Assembly: GCA_023437305.1 (NCBI GenBank) | Contig: JAEZGN010000023.1 | Span: forward strand, 1-64,000 | Reading direction: 5' to 3' | DNA length: 64,000 nucleotides | From: Bacteroidota bacterium | Lineage (GTDB): Bacteria; Bacteroidota; Bacteroidia; Bacteroidales; Dysgonomonadaceae | Shown here: in pieces, positions 1 through 8,689 of the stretch | Layout: each line of letters starts with the position of its first letter | How positions within the stretch are numbered: the stretch's first letter is position 1 | The notes under the pieces: model-generated | What the model saw: only the letters and a program-made list of their open reading frames with translations | Database searches by the model: none | What the model was told of the DNA's origin: nothing | Made by a program: the position numbers and the translations under genes

Positions 1-1869
1 GCCTAGTAGTACAAGGAGAATAGAAATGTCGTTCGGTGAAACACCGGGGATTCTGCTTGCTTGAGCAATTGTTTCTGGGTTTATTTTTGATAATTTTTGT
101 CGTGCTTCTGTTGATAGGGAGGATATGTTTTCGTAATCAAACTTGTCTTTGATTCGAATATTTTCCAATCTTGTTATCTTTTCTGCTATCGTTTGTTCGC
201 GTTTTATGTAGCCGTCATATTTGATTATGATCTCTGCTGCTTCGATTATCTCTTCCCTTCTATTCGGAATTTTATCAAGCTCTGCTTTGAAGGCAGGGAT
301 GTATTCTGCTATGCTTTTTATTGTAATTTGTGGACGTGTGATTACATCTTTTAGCTTCATGCCTTGCTTGAGCGGGTTGGTTCCTAGTTTAGATAATCCT
401 TCGTTAATGTATTCCGGTTTCAGGGAGTAATTAGCAGTGAAGTTTATTATCTTTTGAACCTCTTCTTTTTTCTCATTTAGTAAAGCAACTCTTTCTTCTT
501 TTGCCAACCCGATGCTGTATCCTTTTTCTGTTAGGCGTACATCTGCATCGTCTTGGCGAAGAAGAATTCTATATTCTGCCCTTGATGTAAACATCCTATA
601 AGGTTCGTCTACGCCTTTTGTTACAAGGTCATCTATCAGTACACCTATATATGCTTCATCTCTTTTTAAGATAAATTCGTTGCCTCCATGGGTATTGATA
701 TGTGCATTTATTCCTGCTATTAATCCTTGTCCTCCCGCTTCTTCGTAACCTGTAGTTCCATTGATTTGACCGGCAAAAAACAGGTTCTTAACGAGCTTCG
801 TTTCCAACGTATGCTTTAATTGAGTAGGGTCGAAGAAATCGTACTCTATCGCATATCCGGGTCTATATATATGTATATTTCTGAATGCGGGTATTTTCTG
901 TAACGCCTCAATTTGAGTGTGGAGTGGGAGAGAAGACGAGAACCCATTTAAGTAGTATTCTTGTGTGCTTTCTCCTTCCGGTTCGAGAAATAGTTGGTGA
1001 GATGTTTTCTCTTCGAAAGTAACTATCTTTGTTTCTATACTTGGGCAATAACGGGGGCCAATACTTTTTATCTGTCCATTGTATAGTGGAGAATCATCCA
1101 ATCCATCGCGCAATGTGGCATGGGTATCATCGTTTGTATACGTTATCCAGCAACTAAGCTGTTTCAGTGTGCGTGGCGCATAGTCGAGATATGAAAACTT
1201 ATGAAAGTCATCATCACCTTTTTGTTCTTCCATCAGGCTAAAATCAACGCTTCTTCCGTCTATACGGGCAGGGGTTCCTGTTTTCATTCTGTCGGTAGTG
1301 AACCCGAATTCTTTCAATTGCTCGGTGATTCCGAATGATGCTGGTTCAGAAACACGCCCTCCTCCGAGCTGTGTTTTGCCGATATGCATCAATCCATTCA
1401 AGAACGTTCCGTTGGTAAGAACTACGGCTTTGGCCGAGAATTCCACACCCATCGCTGTTTTTACTCCCGTTATTGTTTTGTCTTGAATGATGAGTGAAGT
1501 GACAGTGTCTTGCCAAATAAAAAGATTATCGGTGTTTTCAATAATCTCTCTCCACTTCATAATAAATCTGGCTCTGTCACTCTGAGCTCTCGGGCTCCAC
1601 ATTGCCGGCCCTTTCGACTTATTAAGCATGCGAAACTGTATTGCTGTCTTGTCTGTAACGATGCCCATTTGCCCTCCAAGTGCATCGATCTCACGAACGA
1701 TTTGTCCTTTCGCTATTCCTCCTACTGCGGGGTTACAGCTCATCTGGGCAATCTTGTTCATGTCCATTGTTATGAGCAAAGTCTTCGAGCCCATATTGGC
1801 TGCCGCTGCCGCTGCTTCGCAGCCTGCATGACCTGCCCCAACGACAATTATATCATATTTGAAATTCAT
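1..1869 (-). CDS. mnmG: MnmG (GidA) tRNA wobble-uridine modification FAD enzyme, 3' end cut by window
   Basis: With MnmE, MnmG installs the carboxymethylaminomethyl group at C5 of wobble uridine U34 in some tRNAs. The start is the ATG at 1867-1869, because translation from it gives MNFKYDIIVVGAGHAGCEA, with the FAD-binding GAGHAGCE motif at residues 11-18. 623 codons are visible. The last in-window residues, SPNDISILLVLLG, match the usual GidA C-terminus, so only a few residues and the stop lie outside. A good -7 box lies at 1904-1911. Family assignment is secure. Confidence 0.97.
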   Translation of the reverse strand, partial: MNFKYDIIVVGAGHAGCEAAAAAANMGSKTLLITMDMNKIAQMSCNPAVGGIAKGQIVREIDALGGQMGIVTDKTAIQFRMLNKSKGPAMWSPRAQSDRARFIMKWREIIENTDNLFIWQDTVTSLIIQDKTITGVKTAMGVEFSAKAVVLTNGTFLNGLMHIGKTQLGGGRVSEPASFGITEQLKEFGFTTDRMKTGTPARIDGRSVDFSLMEEQKGDDDFHKFSYLDYAPRTLKQLSCWITYTNDDTHATLRDGLDDSPLYNGQIKSIGPRYCPSIETKIVTFEEKTSHQLFLEPEGESTQEYYLNGFSSSLPLHTQIEALQKIPAFRNIHIYRPGYAIEYDFFDPTQLKHTLETKLVKNLFFAGQINGTTGYEEAGGQGLIAGINAHINTHGGNEFILKRDEAYIGVLIDDLVTKGVDEPYRMFTSRAEYRILLRQDDADVRLTEKGYSIGLAKEERVALLNEKKEEVQKIINFTANYSLKPEYINEGLSKLGTNPLKQGMKLKDVITRPQITIKSIAEYIPAFKAELDKIPNRREEIIEAAEIIIKYDGYIKREQTIAEKITRLENIRIKDKFDYENISSLSTEARQKLSKINPETIAQASRIPGVSPNDISILLVLLG

Positions 1870-1903
1870 CTTATTTAAAAGGGGATAATAATTATTTGCA
1901 CTG

Positions 1904-1911
1904 CAAAGTTA
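1904..1911 (-). promoter_or_regulatory. -7 promoter box of mnmG
   Basis: The minus strand reads TAACTTTG, an exact match to the Bacteroidetes -7 consensus TAnnTTTG, about 35 nt before the mnmG ATG. I see no convincing TTTG -33 element at the right distance. Confidence 0.6.
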
Positions 1912-1972
1912 GCACTTTTTGTTTTCTTTTTTATGTGCTAGTTTACAGTACAATATAAATTAACAATATTCT

Positions 1973-2713
1973 TTATGCTTTGTTGGCATTTTCTATTGCT
2001 AATTTTATTTTTTCGGCATCTGATAGTAATATCGAATACTCTTCGTTGAAGTTGTCGAAGATGGGGGATTGGTATTGCATTTCTCCTATATATCGGCTCC
2101 TGAAAGAACCGTGAAACTCTTTCAGTCCTGTTGCCTTTGCAAGATCTGCGATATTATTTTCTGTAATGCCTCCACCCGGCATAATGATGATACGGTTGTT
2201 AGCTTTTTCTATTAATTGCTTTAAAATATCTTTTCCTTCAGGGGCTGTCTTCATTCCACCGGAGGTAAGTATTCTATCACATCCCAGTTCGATAATATCT
2301 TCGAGAGATTTTTTCAAATCAGAGCATCTGTCGAATGCTCGATGGAAAGTAGTACTCATGCCATATTGGTGAGCAATCTCAACCAGTTCCTTATTTCTTA
2401 CTTTGTCTATTGTTCCATCAGGATTTAAAATACCAAAAACGACCCCGTTACATTTCGCTTGTCCGCAATGATGGATGTCTCTTTTCATCATTTCAAATTC
2501 CATGTCATTATATAAAAAATCACCTCCGCGTGGACGTATAATTACATTCACCTGTATATTCAAATTTTTCCGTGTGAATTCTATTTGCGAAAGGGCAGGG
2601 GTTGTTCCCCCTTCTTCGAGATTATCACATAATTCTACCCGAACAGCTCCTCCCTTTTGAGCTTCGATTGCTGATTGTGCTGAATTTGCACAAACTTCGG
2701 CTACTATATTCAT
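1973..2713 (-). CDS. cutC: CutC family protein (copper homeostasis)
   Basis: This is a 246-residue cytoplasmic protein of the CutC family, a TIM-barrel family linked historically to copper tolerance; its true biochemical role is uncertain. Family features include the N-terminal EVCANSAQSAIEAQKGGAVRVELC segment (about residues 6-29), the IRPRGGDFLY motif (about 59-68), and the glycine-rich GGGITENNI near residue 175. The length matches the family. It starts at ATG 2711-2713, with a well-spaced -33/-7 promoter upstream. No operon partner is obvious. Confidence 0.93.
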   Translation of the reverse strand: MNIVAEVCANSAQSAIEAQKGGAVRVELCDNLEEGGTTPALSQIEFTRKNLNIQVNVIIRPRGGDFLYNDMEFEMMKRDIHHCGQAKCNGVVFGILNPDGTIDKVRNKELVEIAHQYGMSTTFHRAFDRCSDLKKSLEDIIELGCDRILTSGGMKTAPEGKDILKQLIEKANNRIIIMPGGGITENNIADLAKATGLKEFHGSFRSRYIGEMQYQSPIFDNFNEEYSILLSDAEKIKLAIENANKA

Positions 2714-2765
2714 TGTAAATTGCTTATTATTAATTAATTATTCTGTTTTTTTGTTTTAGAAGTTC

Positions 2766-2798
2766 CAAATATAAAGAATAATTTATTATTTGAACAAA
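2766..2798 (-). promoter_or_regulatory. -33/-7 promoter of cutC
   Basis: On the minus strand there is TTTG (2795-2798), 21 nt, then TATATTTG (2766-2773). This fits the Bacteroidetes housekeeping promoter and places the transcription start about 45 nt before the cutC ATG. Confidence 0.6.
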
Positions 2799-2976
2799 TA
2801 TTCAGATGCTTTGGTTATGTGATGCTTAATTGCCTTAATTATTTAAATCTTTGTGTTTATAATCTCAATTATATTATAATCAGTATGTTAGTTGTATTTG
2901 TAGTGGAGTGTTATATAAAATATGATAACAATGAAAATGAAATATTAACTTTGCTGACTTTCGCACTGAAAATATA

Positions 2977-3858
2977 ATGAGTAAATCAAAAGGAATTGCA
3001 TTGGCGTTGATATCATCCGGAACTTTCGGACTGATAGCATTTTTCTCTATTCCCTTATTGAAATCAGGGATGCATATTCCTTCTATATTGTTTTATCGGA
3101 GTTTGTTGGCCGCAGCTTTTCTGGGTATTGTATGTCTTATTCGGAAAAGAAATTTTAGAATCTCTCCTAAATTGGCTACTCAGTTGCTATTCTTGGGGTT
3201 GCTTTATACGATGACATCGATGGGTTTAATTTACTCTTATAATTTTATCTCCAGCGGAGTAGCAACTACTATCCATTTCCTTTATCCTGTGGTAGTTGCG
3301 TGCATGATGATCATATTTTATAAAGAGAAATTATCTCGTAACTTGTTGTTTGCTGCCTTCTTGGCTTTAGTTGGAGTTGCTTTGTTATGCTGGAGCGATA
3401 CAGGATTTATTAATACCAGGGGGCTTTTGTCTGTATTAATGACTGTTTTTACATACTCTGCTTATATTGTCAGCTTAAACAGGAATAGTATTAAAAGCCT
3501 TGATCCGGAGGTGTTTACTTTTTATGTAATGCTTTTCGGAGCATTTATTTTCTCTGTGTTTTCATATTTTACCACAGGTATAGAAATAGTTCCGAATGCC
3601 ATGTCGTGGTTTAATCTGATAGGATTGGCCTTATTTGCGACCGTTCTTTCAGGATTAGCCTTGGTTTCGGCTGTTAAGTGTGCCGGATCTACCATTACTT
3701 CTATTTTGGGATCGATGGAGCCCGTAGTGGCTACTTTAGTTGGCATATTACATTTTGGAGAACCATTCGGCTGGAACAGTTTCTTCGGCTTGGCTCTTGT
3801 GATAGGTGCTGTTACATTGGTAATAGTCACAAGTAAAGAGAAATCCTTAGAAGATTGA
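2977..3858 (+). CDS. EamA/DMT family inner membrane transporter
   Basis: This 293-residue protein is very hydrophobic, with about ten predicted membrane helices in two similar halves (about residues 1-145 and 150-285), the architecture of EamA drug/metabolite transporters. The first half has the typical YNFISSGVATTIHFLYPVVV segment (about 91-110). The second half has a GSMEPVVATLVGILHFGE segment (about 247-264), matching the end-of-domain EamA signature. Substrate cannot be told. A TAACTTTG box lies at 2946-2953. Its last 12 bases overlap the end of the convergent carboxypeptidase gene. Confidence 0.9.
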   Translation: MSKSKGIALALISSGTFGLIAFFSIPLLKSGMHIPSILFYRSLLAAAFLGIVCLIRKRNFRISPKLATQLLFLGLLYTMTSMGLIYSYNFISSGVATTIHFLYPVVVACMMIIFYKEKLSRNLLFAAFLALVGVALLCWSDTGFINTRGLLSVLMTVFTYSAYIVSLNRNSIKSLDPEVFTFYVMLFGAFIFSVFSYFTTGIEIVPNAMSWFNLIGLALFATVLSGLALVSAVKCAGSTITSILGSMEPVVATLVGILHFGEPFGWNSFFGLALVIGAVTLVIVTSKEKSLED

Positions 3859-5292
3859 TAATAAAAGAGTGTCTATTGCTTTTACTATCTCGCTACGTGA
3901 TCCCGTAAATTTATTTACCATAATTGTAAATGCATACTTTTCGTCTCCGTTTATGTAATAACCCGCAAAGCATTGCACTCCTCCGATACTCCCGCTTTTC
4001 ATCGATATTTTCCCTTCCAGTTGTGTGCCTTTCAATCGATTTCTTACTGTACCGTCTTTTCCTGCTTTTGGCAGAGATTCTAAGAAGGTATCGGCGTATT
4101 TACTTTTTGTCTGCATATAAACGAGAAGGTCACACATGAAGTTGGGGCTTACTGCATTAGCAGGAGATAATCCGCTTCCATCGTACATTATTAGTGCTTC
4201 CGAGTCTAATCCTCTGCTTTTCCAGAGATCGTTTACTCTTTCTATTCCTGCATCGAGAGCCGAATTATAAATGTCGTTGTTTTTATCTCGTCCTATTGTG
4301 CGTATCAAGTGCTCCGCATAGTGGTTATTACTTCTTACATTGGTATCCTTTATAATATCTTTCATCGGGAATGAAAGGTGGGTATAGAATACCTTTTCAT
4401 CGAAATATTTCTTTTCTTTCTGATACCTCTGACTAAAATATTGTTCATAGGTATTATTCACCGTGCCGACTTGATATTTGTTTTCTTGCAATAGTTTACT
4501 TATTGTCTCACCTAAATAAAGCCCCGGATTCGGGATATCTCCCTTTATACTGAATGATGCCTTTCCTGCGGGAATATTTCCTGTTAGAAGTCTTTTATTT
4601 GACATGGGAGACCCATGTATGTATCCGTTATCTGCATCATTATTGTTTAGCTTGAGCCTATTTTCGAAATCGATGTTTATTTCCGGTTCGGTTTTTACAA
4701 TCAGAGGGCAGGTGTCTGCATTTAGCGTATTGAAGTAAAGCTTATAGGTATTGTCGAAGATACTTATTCCGTATGACCCTGAAGCATAATAATTTCCGAT
4801 ATCCTGATAAGTCCATTGCTCGGAAATTCCGTCATATCCAAAGTAGTCATCTATAACGGTGATGTCGATTTTGTCTTTGGAATGAAAGTTTTCTTTTATT
4901 TTGTCTATCCACTGAGAAAGAAATATGGAAGGGGTATTATCCAGAAATTCTGTTCCTAAAGTAGGATCTCCATATCCATGAATCAACAAGTTCTTTTTAT
5001 TGTTTTTATCCTTTGCCAATGTTGTTTTATATCTGTAGTCAGGTCCGAATACTTCGAGTGCGCTGGCTGTAGTTACTACTTTGAGTATCGATGCCGGAGT
5101 ATAAGCTTTATTCGCATCGTTTGATATTATTTCTTTTCCCGAAAAATCTTTTATGCAAATTCCAACAGAGGCGTGTTTTAAACCTTTGTTATTTAAAAAT
5201 TGTTGTAGACTTTGTTCTCTTGTTTGTGCTGACAAAGTGTAATGTGCTAGAACAAAGAATATTAATAAATACTGTATTTTCAACTTCTTCAT
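3847..5292 (-). CDS. dacB: D-alanyl-D-alanine carboxypeptidase/endopeptidase, PBP4 (DacB) family
   Basis: This is a periplasmic penicillin-binding protein (MEROPS S13) that trims D-Ala from, or cuts cross-links in, peptidoglycan. An N-terminal signal sequence ends near ALSAQ. Three active-site motifs are visible: SILK at residues 68-71, SNN in NVRSNNHYAEH (about 320), and KSG in ISMKSGSIGG (about 431). The region between the first two motifs is long, as is typical of PBP4. I take ATG 5290-5292 as the start, giving 481 residues, in preference to an in-frame TTG two codons upstream. It overlaps the EamA gene tail to tail by 12 bases. Confidence 0.93.
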   Translation of the reverse strand: MKKLKIQYLLIFFVLAHYTLSAQTREQSLQQFLNNKGLKHASVGICIKDFSGKEIISNDANKAYTPASILKVVTTASALEVFGPDYRYKTTLAKDKNNKKNLLIHGYGDPTLGTEFLDNTPSIFLSQWIDKIKENFHSKDKIDITVIDDYFGYDGISEQWTYQDIGNYYASGSYGISIFDNTYKLYFNTLNADTCPLIVKTEPEINIDFENRLKLNNNDADNGYIHGSPMSNKRLLTGNIPAGKASFSIKGDIPNPGLYLGETISKLLQENKYQVGTVNNTYEQYFSQRYQKEKKYFDEKVFYTHLSFPMKDIIKDTNVRSNNHYAEHLIRTIGRDKNNDIYNSALDAGIERVNDLWKSRGLDSEALIMYDGSGLSPANAVSPNFMCDLLVYMQTKSKYADTFLESLPKAGKDGTVRNRLKGTQLEGKISMKSGSIGGVQCFAGYYINGDEKYAFTIMVNKFTGSRSEIVKAIDTLLLSIF

Positions 5293-5326
5293 GAGCAAAA
5301 TGCTGAAATTAAATTAGAAAAATAAA

Positions 5327-5334
5327 TATCTTTG
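5327..5334 (+). promoter_or_regulatory. -7 promoter box of the AI-2E family permease gene
   Basis: TATCTTTG exactly matches the Bacteroidetes -7 consensus, about 40 nt before the ATG at 5376. The -33 element is not recognisable. Confidence 0.5.
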
Positions 5335-5375
5335 TAAAGATATATAAATAAAATAATTAAGAAGCTAAACAGATT

Positions 5376-6506
5376 ATGAACCAGCCTTTTGAAAAACCTT
5401 TTACATTCGACAGGACCATCCGCATGCTCATTAGTGTTCTTGCAATAGGGGGAGTTTTATATTTTCTGTATATTTTGAAGGATGTTTTGCTACCTTTTCT
5501 TATTGCATGGCTATTGGCCTATATGCTAAACCCTTTGGTTCGATTTTATCAAAAGAGATTGAGGTTGGCTCACTCTCTGGCGGTTGTTCTAACGCTTCTT
5601 TCTGTTGCCGGGTTTATTACCTTATTGGGCTTTATATTAGTTCCGCTTATAGAGAATGAAATATGGCAAATAAACAGTTTAATAGCTACTTATGATTTGT
5701 CTTCTATCAGTCACGATGGCATCCCTATGAGCATTGCAGATATATTTTCGCGCTATGTAGATTTTAAAGAAATACAAGATAGTTTATCCAGAGACAACCT
5801 GATAGAAATTGTTCAATACCTAAGCCCTGCCGTTGAAGCGATATTTTCCAATACTATTTCTTTCTTAGTTGGTCTTACTGTCGTTTTTATCGTCCTTTTG
5901 TATTTAATATTTATTCTTCTCGATTATGATAAAATAAACGAACTGTGGAGATACCTTATTCCTCCCAAATATCGTCCTGTGGTAAATCGTATTACATTGG
6001 ACGTGGAGACCAGCATGAATAAATACTTCAGACATCAGGCCTTTATCTGTGTGATTCTTGCTATTCTGTATGCTACGGGATTTCAGCTCATCGGATTGCC
6101 GTTGGCTATTATGTTTGGTATTATTGTAGGGCTTGTACACATGATTCCATATTTGCAAGTTATCACCTTTCCTCCGGCAATATTGCTTTGCTGGTTGCGA
6201 GCTTCACAGACCAACGATAGCTTTTGGGTAATGCTCGGACTGGTTGCACTTGTATATGTTGTAGTTCAGTGTATTATGGATTTGTTCCTTGTCCCTCGTA
6301 TAATGGGTAAGGCTATGGGATTGAATCCTGCGATCATTCTTCTTTCACTTTCGGTGTGGGGATCATTGCTTGGCATAGTGGGAATGATTATTGCAATACC
6401 TCTTACAACTTTACTTTTGTCATACTATAAAGAATTTATAGCTTCTGCCGAAAGGATACAGGCAGAAGAGAATGCAAAGCAAAATATCCCTACCAATGAA
6501 ACTTGA
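5376..6506 (+). CDS. AI-2E family (PerM/YdiK-like) transporter
   Basis: This is a 376-residue inner membrane protein of the AI-2E exporter/PerM superfamily. It has paired N-terminal helices (about residues 15-50 and 60-90), a soluble middle segment (about 95-150), then about five C-terminal helices. The conserved tail PRIMGKAMGLNPAIILLSLSVWGSLLGIVGMIIAIPL (about 307-343) is diagnostic. Family members have been linked to signal-molecule export or Na+/H+ antiport; the substrate here is unknown. The last ~20 residues are a charged cytoplasmic tail. It reads in the same direction as the DUF3127 gene 63 bases downstream. Confidence 0.92.
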   Translation: MNQPFEKPFTFDRTIRMLISVLAIGGVLYFLYILKDVLLPFLIAWLLAYMLNPLVRFYQKRLRLAHSLAVVLTLLSVAGFITLLGFILVPLIENEIWQINSLIATYDLSSISHDGIPMSIADIFSRYVDFKEIQDSLSRDNLIEIVQYLSPAVEAIFSNTISFLVGLTVVFIVLLYLIFILLDYDKINELWRYLIPPKYRPVVNRITLDVETSMNKYFRHQAFICVILAILYATGFQLIGLPLAIMFGIIVGLVHMIPYLQVITFPPAILLCWLRASQTNDSFWVMLGLVALVYVVVQCIMDLFLVPRIMGKAMGLNPAIILLSLSVWGSLLGIVGMIIAIPLTTLLLSYYKEFIASAERIQAEENAKQNIPTNET

Positions 6507-6569
6507 TAGGTGCGGATTTTTTTGTACTTTTATGCTCCAATTTGAAAAATATAAACGAAACTAACTATA

Positions 6570-6947
6570 ATGCAATTAACAGCGAAATTGATTCAAGTGA
6601 TGCCTGTACAAACAGGTATGGGAAAGAACGGTGAGTGGAGAAAACAGAATATAATACTCGAAACAGACGGTATGTACCCTAAAAAAGTATGTGTTACATT
6701 GTGGGGAGACAAAATTAACGAATCTGTTTTGCAGGTTGGTAATATTCTTGATGTATCGTTCGATATAGAAAGCCGTGAATATAACGGTAACTGGTATACA
6801 GACCTGCGTGCATGGAAGGTTGATCCGGCTGGAGCAGGTGCTCCCGAAGGCCCCCAAGCGGGATACGGTGCTGCACCCCAACAATCGGCTCCTTCTACAC
6901 CTGTAGATTTTAGCAGTGGTGGCGATGGCGACGATCTGCCATTCTAA
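6570..6947 (+). CDS. DUF3127 protein with an SSB-like C-terminal tip
   Basis: This 125-residue protein belongs to DUF3127, common in Bacteroidetes. Residues 1-88 look like one small beta-rich (OB-fold-like) domain containing VCVTLWGDKI and SREYNGNWYTDLRAWKV. Residues about 89-116 are a low-complexity Gly/Ala/Pro/Gln linker. The protein ends in GDGDDLPF, which closely resembles the acidic-hydrophobic tip of bacterial single-stranded DNA-binding proteins (DDDIPF type). Family is clear. An SSB-like role is inference from the layout of fold, linker and tip. It ends just before a strong terminator. Confidence 0.85.
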   Translation: MQLTAKLIQVMPVQTGMGKNGEWRKQNIILETDGMYPKKVCVTLWGDKINESVLQVGNILDVSFDIESREYNGNWYTDLRAWKVDPAGAGAPEGPQAGYGAAPQQSAPSTPVDFSSGGDGDDLPF

Positions 6948-6979
6948 GTAGATACAATAGAATATATATAATAGTAAGT

Positions 6980-7029
6980 GTGTAAAAGCTTGTTATCCAT
7001 TTTGGATAAGGCTTTTACACATTTTTTTA
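6980..7029 (+). terminator. Rho-independent terminator after the DUF3127 gene
   Basis: GTGTAAAAGC (6980-6989) pairs perfectly with GCTTTTACAC (7011-7020). Between them TTATCC and GGATAA extend the stem. A run of T follows (7022-7028). Confidence 0.85.
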
Positions 7030-7203
7030 TGTGTATATATGATTATAATACAGCCTATTCATTTGATTATATATGACTTATTATTGTTTTAAATAGTACC
7101 TACGAGCAAAGGTTAAGTCTCATGAACTCATAATCTAAAAAATAGTAATGTTGAATATGAAGTTTCTCATTAAAAAATAATCATAAAAAGATAAAGCTAA
7201 TTC

Positions 7204-7234
7204 TTTGTCTGTCAAAAAATAAATCATATCTTTG
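7204..7234 (+). promoter_or_regulatory. -33/-7 promoter of rpsO
   Basis: TTTG (7204-7207), 19 nt, TATCTTTG (7227-7234): a near-ideal Bacteroidetes promoter. It gives a leader of roughly 25 nt before the rpsO ATG. Confidence 0.75.
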
Positions 7235-7265
7235 CACCTCGTTTATAAACAATTAAATAATTACT

Positions 7266-7535
7266 ATGTATTTAGATTCAGCTAAAAAGCAAGAAATCTT
7301 CGCAAAGTACGGAAAGTCTAACACTGATACTGGCTCACCAGAAGCTCAGATAGCATTGTTTTCATACCGTATTTCGCATTTGACTGAACACTTGAAGTCA
7401 AATAAGAAGGACTATAACACAGAAAGATCACTTAAACGCCTTGTAGGTAAACGTCGTCGTTTACTTGATTATCTTACTGCAAATGATATTGAAAGATATC
7501 GTGCGATAATCAAAGAATTAGGTATCAGAAAGTGA
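7266..7535 (+). CDS. rpsO: 30S ribosomal protein S15
   Basis: S15 is an 89-residue primary 16S rRNA-binding protein of the 30S platform. The sequence carries the family signature, including TGSPEAQIALFSYRISHLTEHLK (residues about 22-44) and GKRRRLLDYL (about 61-70). It stands alone, with its own strong promoter and its own terminator. The leader is A/T-rich without a Shine-Dalgarno site. Confidence 0.98.
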   Translation: MYLDSAKKQEIFAKYGKSNTDTGSPEAQIALFSYRISHLTEHLKSNKKDYNTERSLKRLVGKRRRLLDYLTANDIERYRAIIKELGIRK

Positions 7536-7554
7536 TTCTTTCCAGCGAAATTTT

Positions 7555-7595
7555 AAAGAGATTGTTTCATTCGATTCAATCTCTTTTTATTTTTG
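7555..7595 (+). terminator. Rho-independent terminator of rpsO
   Basis: AAAGAGATTG (7555-7564) pairs with CAATCTCTTT (7577-7586), and is followed by TTTATTTTTG. Confidence 0.8.
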
Positions 7596-7666
7596 TATGC
7601 CCGATAAGGAGTTCCTATACTATTTTGATGAAAAAATATCTAATATTGTAATACATTCTGTAATCG

Positions 7667-7752
7667 GTATAAAAAGTAACACCTAAAATAAGCGGCGAAG
7701 AGCGTCACTTTTACATACGCTTCGCTCCTGTGACCGCTGGTTGTCACCTTTT
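7667..7752 (+). repeat. GTCAC-type intergenic repeat cluster before argB, with a nested hairpin
   Basis: The segment opens with GTATAAAAAGTAACACC, contains GTCACTTTT (7704-7712) and GTGACC, and ends with TTGTCACCTTTT. The same words recur before the AsmA-like gene (about 22300-22446) and the GH18 gene (29971-30020). A hairpin is nested inside: AGCGG (7691-7695) can pair with CCGCT (7734-7738), and GCGAAG-A-GCGT with ACGCTTCGC. Function unknown. Confidence 0.5.
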
Positions 7753-7791
7753 GGGGAATAAAATTTGAACAACATAAATTATTTAATTGAA

Positions 7792-8559
7792 ATGGATAAG
7801 CTTACTATTATAAAAGTTGGAGGTAAAATTGTAGAAGAGGAACAATCTTTACGTCAGTTATTAAAGGATTTCTTTCAGATTGAAGGTTACAAAGTGCTAG
7901 TGCATGGGGGAGGGCGTTCTGCTACTAAATTAGCGGAGAAGCTAGGTATAGAGAGCCGCATGGTGAATGGAAGACGTGTAACCGATCGAGATACATTAGA
8001 GGTTGTAACAATGGTGTATGGAGGTCTTGTAAATAAAAATATTGTTGCCGGGTTGCAAGCTCTAGGGGTAAATGCTCTAGGTCTTACCGGTGCTGATATG
8101 AACATCATACGATCGGAAAAACGACCGGTGAAAGAGGTCGATTATGGCTTTGTTGGTGATGTGAAGGAGGTAAATGCTGAAACATTGTCTTCCCTTATCC
8201 AACAAGGAATAGTGCCTATACTCGCTCCGCTAACTCATGATAGAGAAGGAAATATACTAAATACCAATGCTGATACCATAGCTGGAGAAACAGCGAAGGC
8301 TTTAGCTCTTAAGTTTGATGTAACTCTTATTTATTGCTTCGAAAAGAAGGGTGTGCTGATGAATGAGAATGATGATGAGAGTGTAATTCCTAACATAGAT
8401 AAAGCTACGTTCGAGCAATTGGTTAAAGATGGAATTGTACAAGGAGGAATGATCCCCAAATTAGAAAATGCCTTTCAGGCGATAGAAAAAGGAGTGAAGG
8501 AAGTGATTATTACAAGTGCATCCGAATTTGGAGAAAACACGGGTACACGAATTTGTTAA
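7792..8559 (+). CDS. argB: Acetylglutamate kinase
   Basis: ArgB phosphorylates N-acetylglutamate (or N-succinylglutamate or a similar acylated substrate in some Bacteroidetes), the second step of arginine synthesis. It is an amino-acid-kinase fold protein with KVGGKIVE at residues 8-15 and VHGGGRSATKLAEKLG near residue 38. The end, ITSASEFGENTGTRI, is typical. I choose ATG 7792, giving 255 residues, over an in-frame TTG at 7765, because MDKLTIIKVGGKIVE is where family members begin. No other arg gene is in the window. Confidence 0.94.
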   Translation: MDKLTIIKVGGKIVEEEQSLRQLLKDFFQIEGYKVLVHGGGRSATKLAEKLGIESRMVNGRRVTDRDTLEVVTMVYGGLVNKNIVAGLQALGVNALGLTGADMNIIRSEKRPVKEVDYGFVGDVKEVNAETLSSLIQQGIVPILAPLTHDREGNILNTNADTIAGETAKALALKFDVTLIYCFEKKGVLMNENDDESVIPNIDKATFEQLVKDGIVQGGMIPKLENAFQAIEKGVKEVIITSASEFGENTGTRIC

Positions 8560-8576
8560 TAGATAGCAAAATAGAT

Positions 8577-8611
8577 AATTTTTCTTAAAACACCTCTTTT
8601 TAAGAAAAATT
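8577..8611 (+). terminator. A/T-rich terminator-like hairpin after argB
   Basis: AATTTTTCTTAAAA (8577-8590) is a perfect inverted repeat of TTTTAAGAAAAATT (8598-8611) with a 7-base loop. There is no GC in the stem apart from one pair, so terminator strength is uncertain. Confidence 0.5.
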
Positions 8612-8689
8612 AATTATATTTACGTCTGTAATACTATATCAAACTATATTAGAGTTAAATTATTTAGTCATTTTTAAACTTTCAGAACT

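Noticed and set aside
1298..1878. Overlapping plus-strand open frames inside mnmG
   Set aside because: They lie entirely in antisense frames of mnmG, have no family features, and the minus strand encodes a complete enzyme core.
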